25,085 bases of DNA from Bacillota bacterium (lineage in GTDB: Bacteria; Bacillota; Clostridia; Clostridiales; Clostridiaceae), in the NCBI GenBank assembly GCA_023445445.1, contig JAEXLD010000061.1, forward strand, positions 1 through 25,085, given 5' to 3'. The notes beneath the pieces were generated by a model that was not told the origin of the DNA, did not search any database, and saw only the letters and a program-made list of their open reading frames with translations. The first letter of the stretch is position 1. Each line of letters opens with the position of its first letter. Of this stretch, positions 15,817 through 24,313 are shown in pieces. The position numbers were made by a program, and so were the translations under genes.

Positions 15817-17925
15817 ATGAACAATGTAATGAAAACAAATATAGCTGGTAGAGAGCTAAAACTAGAGTTTGGTAAAATTGGAATGCTATCAAACATAGCA
15901 GCTTTTATTAGCTATGGAGACACAGTTATCTTAACTAACGTCAACGCTTCAGAAAAACCAAGAGAAGGAATAGACTTTTTCCCACTAAGTGTAGAATATG
16001 AGGAAAGATTATATTCAGTTGGTAAAATCCCAGGTGGATTTATAAAAAGAGAAGGAAGACCTTCAGAAAATGCTATATTATTTGGGAGGGCTGTAGATAG
16101 ACCTTTAAGACCGTTATTTCCAAAAGGATATAGAAATGATGTGCAAGTAGTTTGTACAGTAGTATCAGTTGAAAAAGATAATTTACCAGAAATTCTAGCA
16201 ATTAATGCAGCGTCATTATCTTTATGTTTATCAAGCATACCTTTTACAACACCTGTTGCAGCAGTACAGGTAGGACTAATCGATGGAAAATTCATTTTAA
16301 ATCCAACATCTAAAGAAAGAGAAGAAAGTATTCTTCAATTAACTGTTTGTGCTACAAGCGAAAGAGTTATGATGATTGAAGCTGGTGGTAATGAAATACC
16401 AGAAGATGTAATGCTTAATGCTATTAAATTTGGCTTTGATAGTTGTCAAGATATAATTAAATTCCAAGAAGAAGCAATGGCTAAGTTCGGTAAAGAAAAG
16501 ATAACACCAGAATTGTATAAGCCTAATGAAGAATTAGAAGCAGAAATTAAAGAATTTGCTAGTGCTATGATAAAAGAAGCTATGTGGATTTCTGACAAGG
16601 ATGAAAGAAATGCTGCTATGGATGCAGTAAATGAAAAAGTTTATGCAGAATTCGAAGAAAAGTATCCGGATAATCTAGGTGATATTAAAGAAATAATATA
16701 TGGATTACAAAAAGAAGTTGTAAGAGATATGTTATTAAATCATCATAGAAGACCAGATGAAAGAGCATTTGATCAAGTTAGACCTATATCCTGTGAAGTT
16801 GGAATTTTACCAAGAACTCATGGAACAGGATTATTTACTAGAGGACTAACTCAAGTAATGACTGTTGCAACTTTAGGAGCAGTTGGAGATATTCAAATAA
16901 TAGATGGTATAGGTGAAGCAGAATCTAAGAGATATATGCACCACTACAATTTCCCAGGATACTCAGTTGGTGAAGTTAAACCTTTAAGAGGCCCAGGAAG
17001 AAGAGAAATAGGTCATGGTGCTTTAGCTGAAAGAGCTTTAGAACCATTAATACCTTCAGAAGAAGAATTCCCATATACAATAAGATTAGTTTCAGAAGTA
17101 TTAAGTTCTAATGGATCAACATCTCAAGCATCTGTATGTGGAAGTACTTTAGCATTACTAGATGCAGGGGTTCCACTAAAGAGACCTGCAGCAGGAATAG
17201 CAATGGGACTTATAACTTCAGAAGATTTATCAAGAGAAGAAGTATTAACAGATATTCAAGGAATTGAAGATTTCTTTGCTGATATGGACTTTAAAGTTGC
17301 TGGTACTGTAGAAGGTATTACATCAATTCAAGTAGATACAAAGATTAAGGGGTTAAGCTTTAAAGTAATAGAAGATGCTATAACAGGAGCAAGAAAAGCA
17401 AGATTACAAATATTAGATAAGATTAATGCTTGTATTCCAAAAGCTAGAGAAGAAGTTTCAGAGTATGCACCAAAGACATCTATTATTAATGTTGATACTG
17501 AAAAGATAAGAGATATAATAGGTGCTGGTGGTAAAGTAATCAATAAGATTATTGAAGAAACTGGCGTTAAAATAGACATAAAAGAAGATGGAACAGTTTT
17601 TGTTTCTTCACCAGAACATGAAGGAGTTAAAAAAGCAATAGCAATTATTGAAGGATTAACTAAAGAAGTTAAGGCGGGAGAAGTTTACTTAGGAAAGGTT
17701 ACTAAAATAGCTGCCTTTGGAGCATTTGTAGAAATTCTTCCTAATAAAGAAGGATTATGTCATATATCTAAGTTAGATAAAGCAAGAGTTAATAAAGTAG
17801 AAGATGTTGTTTCAGTTGGTGACGAAATATTAGTTAAGGTAACTGAAATAGATAATCAAGGAAGAATTAATCTTTCAAGAAAAGATGCTTTAGTAGATAG
17901 TTCAGAAGAAGAAAAAACAGAATAA
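15817..17925 (+). CDS. pnp: Polyribonucleotide nucleotidyltransferase (PNPase)
   Basis: Phosphorolytic 3'-5' exoribonuclease that degrades mRNA and works in the RNA degradosome. The 702-residue protein matches the family length. Domains: a first RNase PH core (about 10-140), a helical domain (about 150-235), a second RNase PH core with FADMDFKVAGT carrying the catalytic Asp residues (about 490-500), a KH domain with IIGAGGKVINKI (near 566) and an S1 domain with GKVTKIAAFGAFVEI (about 620-690). The ATG at 15817 is chosen because GGGAGG (15804-15809) precedes it; an upstream in-frame TTG at 15799 would place the SD inside the coding region. A strong terminator follows. Confidence 0.97.
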   Translation: MNNVMKTNIAGRELKLEFGKIGMLSNIAAFISYGDTVILTNVNASEKPREGIDFFPLSVEYEERLYSVGKIPGGFIKREGRPSENAILFGRAVDRPLRPLFPKGYRNDVQVVCTVVSVEKDNLPEILAINAASLSLCLSSIPFTTPVAAVQVGLIDGKFILNPTSKEREESILQLTVCATSERVMMIEAGGNEIPEDVMLNAIKFGFDSCQDIIKFQEEAMAKFGKEKITPELYKPNEELEAEIKEFASAMIKEAMWISDKDERNAAMDAVNEKVYAEFEEKYPDNLGDIKEIIYGLQKEVVRDMLLNHHRRPDERAFDQVRPISCEVGILPRTHGTGLFTRGLTQVMTVATLGAVGDIQIIDGIGEAESKRYMHHYNFPGYSVGEVKPLRGPGRREIGHGALAERALEPLIPSEEEFPYTIRLVSEVLSSNGSTSQASVCGSTLALLDAGVPLKRPAAGIAMGLITSEDLSREEVLTDIQGIEDFFADMDFKVAGTVEGITSIQVDTKIKGLSFKVIEDAITGARKARLQILDKINACIPKAREEVSEYAPKTSIINVDTEKIRDIIGAGGKVINKIIEETGVKIDIKEDGTVFVSSPEHEGVKKAIAIIEGLTKEVKAGEVYLGKVTKIAAFGAFVEILPNKEGLCHISKLDKARVNKVEDVVSVGDEILVKVTEIDNQGRINLSRKDALVDSSEEEKTE

Positions 17926-17936
17926 TAAATGTTAGT

Positions 17937-17961
17937 AAAGGGCAATTTATTGCCTTTTTTT
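17937..17961 (+). terminator. Rho-independent terminator after pnp
   Basis: AAAGGGCAA (17937-17945) pairs with TTGCCTTTT (17950-17958), with one G-U pair, around a TTTA loop, and the T-run continues to 17961. This is a strong end of the pnp transcript. Confidence 0.85.
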
Positions 17962-18000
17962 CTTTATATGATAAAATTTTAAATATAACTACATAACTAT

Positions 18001-18029
18001 TTATTATATTAGAATAATACTAATATAAT
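18001..18029 (+). promoter_or_regulatory. Weak candidate promoter for the M16 peptidase gene
   Basis: TATAAT at 18024-18029 has only TTATTA (18001-18006) at 17-base spacing. The region is so AT-rich that such boxes occur by chance, but a promoter is expected because a terminator lies just upstream. Confidence 0.3.
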
Positions 18030-18054
18030 AACTTTAAAATTAAAAGGAGAAAAT

Positions 18055-19362
18055 ATGTATAATATTTATAAATTAAAAAATGGATTAAGAGTAGTTACCG
18101 AATATATAGACCATGTTAATTCAATAAGCGTGGGTGTTATGGTACAAAATGGTTCTAGAAATGAAGACTTATCAGTTAATGGAATTTCTCATTTTATAGA
18201 GCATATGTTTTTTAAAGGAACTGAAAAAAGAAGTTCAAAGGAAATTGTTCAAGAAATAGAAAATGTAGGGGGACAAATTAATGCATATACAAGTAAGGAA
18301 GCTACTTGCTATTATATTAAAGCATTAAATACTCATTTAAATTTATCTATAGAAATATTAGCAGATATGTTAATTAACTCTAAATTTGACGATGAAGAAA
18401 TAGCAAAGGAGCAAGGGGTTGTTATTGAAGAAATTAATATGAGTGAAGACTCTCCAGAAGATGTATTAGATAATAATCAAGCTGAAGCTATATTTGGAAA
18501 TAATTCATTATCATATCCTATATTAGGAACTATAGAAAATATTAAATCTTTTAACAGAAATAAAATAAAAAAATTTATAAAATCTCATTACACACCATAT
18601 AACTCAGTAGTTTCTGTTTGTGGTAAATTTGATGAAAAGGAATTAATTAAAATATTAGAAGATAACTTTGGGGAATGGGATGGAGATAAGGATTATATTC
18701 CAACTTATGAAACACCAATATTATTAAATGATAGTAAGTATACTAATAAACAAATTGAACAACTTCATATTAACTTATCTTTAAAGGGATTGCCTTATGC
18801 ACATGAAAAAGCTTATTCTTTAGTATTACTTAATAATGTTTTGGGTGGTGGAGCATCTTCCATTTTATTTCAAAAAGTAAGGGAAGAATTGGGTCTTTGT
18901 TATACTATATATTCATATGGACATCCGTATTTAGGAGTAGGAATAAACAATATTTATACTGGAGTAAGTAAACAATCAGCAGAAAAAGCCTTAGATGTTA
19001 TAAATAAGGAAGTTAAGAAATTCGCTAAAGAAGGCATTTCTAATGATGTAATAGAAATAAATAAAGAAAAGATTAAAGCAAATTATATATTAGGTCTTGA
19101 AAGCACTTCATCAAGAATGTTTTCTAACGCTAAAAATATGTTGTTACAAAATAAAATTAGAACTCAAGAAGAAGTAATAAAAAGAATTAACAATATAAAT
19201 AATGATGACATAAATTATGTATTAGATACATGCTTTAAACCAGGCATAATAAGTTCAGCTTATGTAGGTCAAGATATAGAATATGAAAAATTAAATGAGA
19301 TTTTAGAGCCTAATATAAAAGCCTATGATAATGCTCAAAAGGAAGCTTCGGTAAGACTTTAA
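18055..19362 (+). CDS. mlpA: M16-family zinc peptidase (MlpA/YmxG type)
   Basis: Insulinase/mitochondrial-processing-peptidase-like metalloprotease; the B. subtilis counterpart at the same locus is MlpA (YmxG). The inverted zinc motif HFIEH is at residues 46-50, and the third ligand is E125 or E126 in VVIEEINM. The 435 residues form an N-terminal catalytic half and a C-terminal half with VREELGLCYTIYSY, the substrate-binding Arg/Tyr region of the family. There is no signal peptide, so it is cytoplasmic. AAAAGGAG precedes the ATG. The pdaB-like ylxY gene that separates pnp from mlpA in Bacillus is missing here. The substrate is unknown. Confidence 0.9.
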   Translation: MYNIYKLKNGLRVVTEYIDHVNSISVGVMVQNGSRNEDLSVNGISHFIEHMFFKGTEKRSSKEIVQEIENVGGQINAYTSKEATCYYIKALNTHLNLSIEILADMLINSKFDDEEIAKEQGVVIEEINMSEDSPEDVLDNNQAEAIFGNNSLSYPILGTIENIKSFNRNKIKKFIKSHYTPYNSVVSVCGKFDEKELIKILEDNFGEWDGDKDYIPTYETPILLNDSKYTNKQIEQLHINLSLKGLPYAHEKAYSLVLLNNVLGGGASSILFQKVREELGLCYTIYSYGHPYLGVGINNIYTGVSKQSAEKALDVINKEVKKFAKEGISNDVIEINKEKIKANYILGLESTSSRMFSNAKNMLLQNKIRTQEEVIKRINNINNDDINYVLDTCFKPGIISSAYVGQDIEYEKLNEILEPNIKAYDNAQKEASVRL

Positions 19363-19426
19363 TTATATGTAATAATTAATAAATTTCTATCATAAGATTT
19401 ACATAAGATGATATGGAGGTGTTCTT

Positions 19427-19753
19427 ATGTTTAAAGATGATAGAAAAAAAGATAGTTTCTATGAAGAGGAAGTTAAGAGAGAATCAAGATATAGGCTTTT
19501 AAGTGATTTAGAGAGATATGAAATATTTAATACAGAAGAAGCAGAAAAATATGATACTCAACAAGCACTAGATTTTATTATTGATGAAAATGGGAATTTA
19601 CAATTTATAGTGGCTGCTGTTGCTGGAAGTAAATTTGGATTTTTTGGTAGCAGGGAATATGTTGAAATTCCATGGAACTATATTACAAAGATTGGTACTA
19701 ACGTAATTGTAGTTTCAGCTGATAAGAACAAAATTAAAAGAGCAAGAGCATAA
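19427..19753 (+). CDS. PRC-barrel protein, YlmC/YmxH sporulation family
   Basis: Small 108-residue protein of the YlmC/YmxH family, found in spore-formers and annotated as sporulation-related without a known molecular role. The C-terminal half (about 45-100) is the PRC-barrel-like part, with LDFIIDENGNLQFIVAA, a KFGFFGSREYVEIPW segment and KIGTNVIVV. The N-terminal 25 residues are highly charged and look unstructured; this extension is an oddity compared with the usual roughly 85-residue members. ATGGAGGTG precedes the ATG. It lies between the M16 peptidase and dapG, the same order as ymxG-ymxH in Bacillus, and is 18 bases from dapG, so the pair is probably co-transcribed. Confidence 0.85.
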   Translation: MFKDDRKKDSFYEEEVKRESRYRLLSDLERYEIFNTEEAEKYDTQQALDFIIDENGNLQFIVAAVAGSKFGFFGSREYVEIPWNYITKIGTNVIVVSADKNKIKRARA

Positions 19754-19771
19754 ACTTAGGGAGGTTATTGC

Positions 19772-20974
19772 TTGAGAATAATTATACAAAAGTTTGGAGG
19801 AACTTCGGTTTCAACAGAAGAGAGAAGAAGTAAAGTAGCTTTAAAAGTAAAGGATGCATTGAAAGAAGGCTTTTCTCCAGTAGTTGTAGTATCAGCTATG
19901 GGAAGAAAGGGAGATCCGTATGCAACAGATACTTTACTATCTTTAGTAGATAATAATTTTAAAAGAAATAACCTACAGGCTATAGATATGCTTATGTGTT
20001 GTGGAGAATTGATAAGCTCAGTTATAATGTGTAATACATTAATAAATGAAGGTATAGAATCAATTCCACTTACTGGAGGGCAGGCAGGTATCATAACTAA
20101 TGAAAATTATTCAGAAGCAGAATTAATTAGTACAGATGTAAAATATATTTTGAAATTAATAGAATCAGGAAGGGTTCCAGTAGTAACTGGATTTCAAGGA
20201 ATAACAAAAGATGGGAATTTAACCACTTTAGGCAGAGGTGGCAGTGATACATCTGCTTGTATATTAGGAGAAGCTTTAAAAGCAGAAAAAATAGAAATAT
20301 ATACAGATGTAGATGGCATTATGACTGCTGATCCAAGAATAGTGAAAGAGGCAACCTTAATTTCAGCTATAAGCTATAATGAAATTTTTCAATTAGCAGA
20401 TCAAGGAGCAAAGGTTATACATCCTAGAGCAGTTGATTGTGCTAGAAAGGCTAATATACCTATATTAATAAAAAATACAATGAATAACTGTAAAGGAACT
20501 TTAATTAATAGTAATGGAAATAATAATAATAATAAAATTATATCTGGAATAACTCATTTAAATAATAGAACTCAAGTTACAGTTAGACTGAAGGATAATA
20601 GAAATAATGATAAATATAGATATTTATTAGATATATTAGCAAAAGAAAAAATTAGTTTAGATTTAATAAATATATTTCCTGCTGAACAAATATTTACTAT
20701 TGATTCCAATAGGAAAGAAAAACTTCAGGAGGTATTAAATAAAGTAGATATATTATATAGTTTTACTGATAATTGTAGCACTATTGCAATGGTTGGAACT
20801 GGTATGAGAGGAGTTCCTGGAATAATGGCTAAAATAATGAATACTTTAGTTGAAAATTCTATAGAAATTCTTCAAACAGCAGATTCTAATATGACAATTT
20901 GGTGTTTAATAAAGTCAGACTATGTTGATAGTGCATTAAATTTACTTCATAAAGCCTTTAATCTAAGTGAATAA
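19772..20974 (+). CDS. dapG: Aspartate kinase (DapG type)
   Basis: Phosphorylates aspartate, the first step toward diaminopimelate, lysine, threonine and methionine. The 400-residue protein has KFGGTSV (7-13), a GRGGSDTSA motif (154-162), YTDVDGIMTADPR and, after a linker with a run of five Asn (250-254), a C-terminal regulatory region with two ACT-like domains (about 265-400; GMRGVPGIMAKIMNTL is typical). The start is TTG, fixed by GGGAGG at 19759-19764. DapG-type enzymes answer to diaminopimelate in Bacillus; that cannot be read here. The asd, dapA and spoVF genes next to dapG in Bacillus are absent, so the kinase is separated from the rest of its pathway. Confidence 0.94.
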   Translation: MRIIIQKFGGTSVSTEERRSKVALKVKDALKEGFSPVVVVSAMGRKGDPYATDTLLSLVDNNFKRNNLQAIDMLMCCGELISSVIMCNTLINEGIESIPLTGGQAGIITNENYSEAELISTDVKYILKLIESGRVPVVTGFQGITKDGNLTTLGRGGSDTSACILGEALKAEKIEIYTDVDGIMTADPRIVKEATLISAISYNEIFQLADQGAKVIHPRAVDCARKANIPILIKNTMNNCKGTLINSNGNNNNNKIISGITHLNNRTQVTVRLKDNRNNDKYRYLLDILAKEKISLDLINIFPAEQIFTIDSNRKEKLQEVLNKVDILYSFTDNCSTIAMVGTGMRGVPGIMAKIMNTLVENSIEILQTADSNMTIWCLIKSDYVDSALNLLHKAFNLSE

Positions 20975-20976
20975 AA

Positions 20977-21019
20977 TAAAATCCTCTTGTACACAATATT
21001 AATGTATAGGAGGATTTTA
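20977..21019 (+). promoter_or_regulatory. Hairpin that buries the tepA Shine-Dalgarno
   Basis: TAAAATCCTCTTGTACA (20977-20993) pairs with TGTATAGGAGGATTTTA (21003-21019): 17 bp with two G-U pairs and no mismatch, around a 9-base loop. AGGAGG (21008-21013), the only ribosome binding site of tepA, is entirely in the 3' arm, and the ATG is 3 bases after the stem. The hairpin starts 3 bases after the dapG stop. The TTTTATT at its 3' side makes a weak terminator role also possible. It is probably a translational switch that keeps tepA low unless it is unfolded. Confidence 0.65.
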
Positions 21020-21021
21020 TT

Positions 21022-21738
21022 ATGTATGATGTTAAAGAAATTAATAATATAGAAAAAGAAGAAGAAAAACTTAAAGAAACTAAGGAAAAAAGAGAGGAAA
21101 TTATAGAGTTTGGTACTTCAAATGGAGCAGCTCAAGATGAAAGCATTCAAATTTTACCCATTATAGGGCAAATTGAAGGACATCAAGTATTACCAGCTCA
21201 AACTAAATCAACTAAATATGAGCATGTAATACCTCTATTAATATCAATGGAAAGAAATGATAAGGTAAAAGGAGTTTTAATAATTTTAAATACAGTTGGA
21301 GGAGATGTAGAAGCAGGACTTGCAATTTCTGAAATGATAAACTCTTTATCCAAGCCAACAGTTTCTATTGTTATAGGTGGAGGGCATTCAATAGGAGTAC
21401 CTCTTGCAACATCCTCTAGCTATTCATTTATTACACCATCTGCTACAATGATAGTTCATCCTATTAGAATGAATGGATTTGTAATAGGAGTGGCACAAAC
21501 CTTTAATTATTTTCAAAAGATGCAAGAAAGAATTGATAATTTTATAGTTAGGACTTCAAAAATAAACAAAGAAGATTTAAAAGAAATGATGTTAAGATCT
21601 GATGAATTACTTAATGATATGGGTACTATATTAATAGGCAAGCAAGCAGTGGAATGTGGACTAATTGATGAAGAAGGTGGAATAAAAGACGCCTTATGTA
21701 AATTAAAAGAATTAATAAAGGAAAAAGAAAATACTTAG
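21022..21738 (+). CDS. tepA: ClpP-like serine protease, TepA family
   Basis: ClpP/crotonase-fold serine protease without its own ATPase; the B. subtilis counterpart TepA was linked to protein translocation and sporulation. The 238-residue product shows TVGGDVEAG (oxyanion-hole region, 91-99), the nucleophile S123 in GGGHSIGVPLA, and H146 in TMIVHP. The first 35 residues are lysine/glutamate-rich and probably helical. The ATG is preceded by AGGAGG (21008-21013) that lies within a hairpin (20977-21019). It sits between dapG and ftsK/spoIIIE as in Bacillus, and a strong terminator follows. Not signal-peptide bearing, so cytoplasmic or membrane-associated. Confidence 0.9.
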   Translation: MYDVKEINNIEKEEEKLKETKEKREEIIEFGTSNGAAQDESIQILPIIGQIEGHQVLPAQTKSTKYEHVIPLLISMERNDKVKGVLIILNTVGGDVEAGLAISEMINSLSKPTVSIVIGGGHSIGVPLATSSSYSFITPSATMIVHPIRMNGFVIGVAQTFNYFQKMQERIDNFIVRTSKINKEDLKEMMLRSDELLNDMGTILIGKQAVECGLIDEEGGIKDALCKLKELIKEKENT

Positions 21739-21761
21739 GAATTAAAAAATATAAATATATT

Positions 21762-21806
21762 AAGCAGTTTAAATGACAGAAATTTTATTTAAATTGCTTT
21801 TTTTTT
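21762..21806 (+). terminator. Rho-independent terminator after tepA
   Basis: AAGCAGTTTAAAT (21762-21774) pairs with ATTTAAATTGCTT (21787-21799), 13 bp with one G-U pair, and runs into a 9-base T-tract (21798-21806). Confidence 0.88.
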
Positions 21807-21821
21807 ATTAATGTTTATAAT
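21794..21821 (+). promoter_or_regulatory. Weak candidate ftsK promoter
   Basis: TATAAT (21816-21821) has TTGCTT (21794-21799) 16 bases before it; the latter overlaps the tepA terminator stem. The -35 matches the consensus at only half its positions, so the call is tentative. Confidence 0.3.
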
Positions 21822-21873
21822 AATATATGTAAAGAATTAACTTACAAAAAGTGGGATAATGCGAGGTGATTCA

Positions 21874-24270
21874 GTGTCTAGAAGTAAGGTAAAAAAAAGT
21901 AGCAGTAAAAAAGACACAAATAAGAAAAGTAATTCAAAAGAAAATGGAGATATTAAAGGCGTAATATATATAGCTTTAGGTATTTTATTGTCCATAGCTA
22001 TATATACAACTTGGGCAGGAGCTTTATCTACTTTATCTAGAGAAGTAATTTACAAGATGATAGGTGTTAGTGCTTTTATTCTTCCAATGTATCTAATATA
22101 TTTTGGATATTGTACTATAGTTTCAAAAGGTAATATAACAATAACTAGAAGAGTTTTTGGATTAACATTAATTATAGTATCAATTACTTTAGGATGTGCC
22201 ACAGCTAGTATCAATATATTAGAAGAAAAAAAAGGTTTTTATGATACTTGGAGATTAATATTGGAAACACAAAGTGTTCATGGGGGGCTTTTAGGGCATA
22301 CAATAACTTATCCATTAGGAATGTTAATTGGTTTTATAGGGTCTTATATTTTATATTTAGCAATTATAGCAATTGGTATTATACTTATGTCTGATATCAC
22401 ATTATACGATATAGCTTTAATGTTTAAGAGTAAATTTAATAAAGAAAATAAAGTAAAAGTTAAAAAATCAAAAGAGGATAATACTAAAGAAAAGGTGCCA
22501 TTAATTGAAGTTGTACCTAAAGAAGAGGAAAAAGAAAGAGAAGAATTTATAAAGGGCATAAATAATAAAATAAAAATCTTAGACTTTATGAAAAATTCTT
22601 CTTTAGAAGATAGTATATTAGAAACTTCTATTGATGAAAATGCTAAAGGAGATAATGTTAAAGATGATAATCCTTTTAATATAGAAGTATTTAATGAGGA
22701 AAAACAAGAAAGTATCAAAGAGCCTGTATATGAAGAAAAAAATAAGAAAAAAGAAAAACTTGATAGCTCTGTAAAGGATGTAGTAAGTAAAGAAATAGAA
22801 GAAAGCTTGACTACAGAAAAAAAAGAAGAGAAAATTTATGTTCATCCTTCAATTGATTTATTAAATATTAATAGTAAAACAAAATTAAAAAGTGAAGATA
22901 AAAAAGAGTTAATAGAAAATGCTGGTAAATTAAAAGAAATATTAAATGACTTTGGAGTAGATGCCAATGTTGTTCAGGTAACTAAAGGTCCATCAGTTAC
23001 CAGATTTGAAATACAGCCAAGTCCTGGTGTTAAGGTTTCAAAAATTGTTAATTTACAAGATGATATAGCCTTAGGCTTAGCTGCAAGTGGGGTAAGAATG
23101 GAAGCGCCTATTCCAGGAAAAGCTGCTATAGGTATTGAGGTGCCAAATAATAAGCAAACAGCAGTGTTTTTAAGGGAAGTATTAGATTCTGATGAATTTA
23201 AAACAACCAAAAAGAAATTAGCTTTTGCCTTAGGAAAAGATATATCAGGAAAATGTGTTGTTGGAGATTTAGCAACTATGCCTCATACATTAATTGCAGG
23301 GGCTACTGGCTCAGGTAAATCAGTATGCATAAATACATTAATAGTAAGTTTATTATACAAATATAGTCCAAAAGAAGTAAAATTATTAATGGTAGATCCT
23401 AAGGTTGTAGAACTTAGTGTCTATAATGGAATTCCACATCTATTAATACCAGTTGTAACAGATCCTAAGAAGGCAGCAGCTGCTTTAAATTGGGCAGTTA
23501 ATGAAATGAATAAGAGGTATAAGCTTTTTGCTGAAGCTTCTGTAAGGAATATAGAAAGTTACAATTCATTATTTGATAAAGGATTAATAGAAGAGAAGCT
23601 ACCATATACAGTAATAATTGTAGACGAACTTGCAGATTTAATGATGGCATGCCCTAATGATGTAGAAGATTATATATGTAGGCTAGCACAAATGGCAAGA
23701 GCAGCAGGTATGCATTTAATAATAGCAACTCAAAGGCCATCTGTAGATGTTATTACAGGAGTAATAAAAGCAAATATTCCATCAAGAATTTCCTTTGCTG
23801 TTTCTTCTGGTATAGATTCAAGGACAATACTAGATCAAACAGGTGCTGAAAAGCTACTAGGAAAAGGAGATATGCTTTATTATCCAATAGGAGAAAATAA
23901 ACCTATAAGAGTTCAAGGTGCCTTTATATCTGAAGAAGAAGTAGAAAAGGTAGTAAACTTCATTAAGAATGAAGAAGAAGAAATAGAATATGAAGAATCA
24001 ATTATAGAACATATTGAAAGTGAAAGTAAAGATGGTGGAAAAGCTTCAGAAGAGGGTGATGGTGATGAACTTATAAATGAAGCAATTAAAATAGTTGTAG
24101 AATATAATCAAGCATCAACATCATTCCTTCAAAGAAAGCTTAGAATTGGATTTAATAGAGCTTCTAGAATAATGGATGAACTTGAAGAAAGAGGAATAAT
24201 ATCGGAAAAGGACGGAAGTAGACCAAGGCAAATATTAGTAACTAAAGAAGAATTAAATATTGAGGAGTAA
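21874..24270 (+). CDS. ftsK: FtsK/SpoIIIE-family DNA translocase
   Basis: Septum-located ATP-driven DNA pump that clears or transports chromosomal DNA during division and sporulation. The 798-residue protein has a lysine/serine-rich N-terminus, four membrane helices (about 29-49, 60-82, 93-113, 150-172), an acidic, lysine-rich linker (about 185-330), and a motor with Walker A AGATGSGKS (475-483), Walker B IIVDELADLM (near 580-590) and ATQRPSVDVITGVIKANIPSR. The C-terminal gamma winged helix (about 735-798) begins near ASTSFLQRKLRIGFNRASRIMDELEERG and reads polar DNA sequences. The GTG at 21874 is chosen because GAGGTGAT precedes it; an in-frame ATG 15 bases upstream has a poor SD. FtsK and SpoIIIE cannot be told apart by sequence alone. 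Confidence 0.95.
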   Translation: MSRSKVKKSSSKKDTNKKSNSKENGDIKGVIYIALGILLSIAIYTTWAGALSTLSREVIYKMIGVSAFILPMYLIYFGYCTIVSKGNITITRRVFGLTLIIVSITLGCATASINILEEKKGFYDTWRLILETQSVHGGLLGHTITYPLGMLIGFIGSYILYLAIIAIGIILMSDITLYDIALMFKSKFNKENKVKVKKSKEDNTKEKVPLIEVVPKEEEKEREEFIKGINNKIKILDFMKNSSLEDSILETSIDENAKGDNVKDDNPFNIEVFNEEKQESIKEPVYEEKNKKKEKLDSSVKDVVSKEIEESLTTEKKEEKIYVHPSIDLLNINSKTKLKSEDKKELIENAGKLKEILNDFGVDANVVQVTKGPSVTRFEIQPSPGVKVSKIVNLQDDIALGLAASGVRMEAPIPGKAAIGIEVPNNKQTAVFLREVLDSDEFKTTKKKLAFALGKDISGKCVVGDLATMPHTLIAGATGSGKSVCINTLIVSLLYKYSPKEVKLLMVDPKVVELSVYNGIPHLLIPVVTDPKKAAAALNWAVNEMNKRYKLFAEASVRNIESYNSLFDKGLIEEKLPYTVIIVDELADLMMACPNDVEDYICRLAQMARAAGMHLIIATQRPSVDVITGVIKANIPSRISFAVSSGIDSRTILDQTGAEKLLGKGDMLYYPIGENKPIRVQGAFISEEEVEKVVNFIKNEEEEIEYEESIIEHIESESKDGGKASEEGDGDELINEAIKIVVEYNQASTSFLQRKLRIGFNRASRIMDELEERGIISEKDGSRPRQILVTKEELNIEE

Positions 24271-24279
24271 AAAAACTTG

Positions 24280-24313
24280 TAAATATTATTTATCTACATT
24301 AAAATAATATTTA
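24280..24313. repeat. AT-only inverted repeat between ftsK and rimO
   Basis: TAAATATTATTT (24280-24291) and AAATAATATTTA (24302-24313) are perfect 12-bp inverted copies around a 10-base loop. No T-run follows on the + strand, so it is not a good terminator for ftsK. A TATACT box (24326-24331) without a clear -35 lies between it and rimO. Confidence 0.45.

Noticed and set aside
15912..16295. 127-codon open frame on the minus strand inside pnp
   Set aside because: It is antisense to a strongly conserved gene, has no ribosome binding site or known domain, and arises from codon bias. The other minus-strand open frames (for example near 2798-3085, 17328-17579 and 22344-23210) are rejected for the same reasons.
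21859..21873. ATG at 21859 as the ftsK start
   Set aside because: It has only a weak GTGGGA upstream, while GAGGTGAT is properly spaced for the GTG at 21874. It cannot be excluded fully.
22618..22845. Minus-strand hydrophobic, Phe-rich frame opposite the FtsK linker
   Set aside because: The apparent membrane protein is the antisense of Lys/Glu-rich codons (AAA/GAA read as TTT/TTC) and has no start signals.
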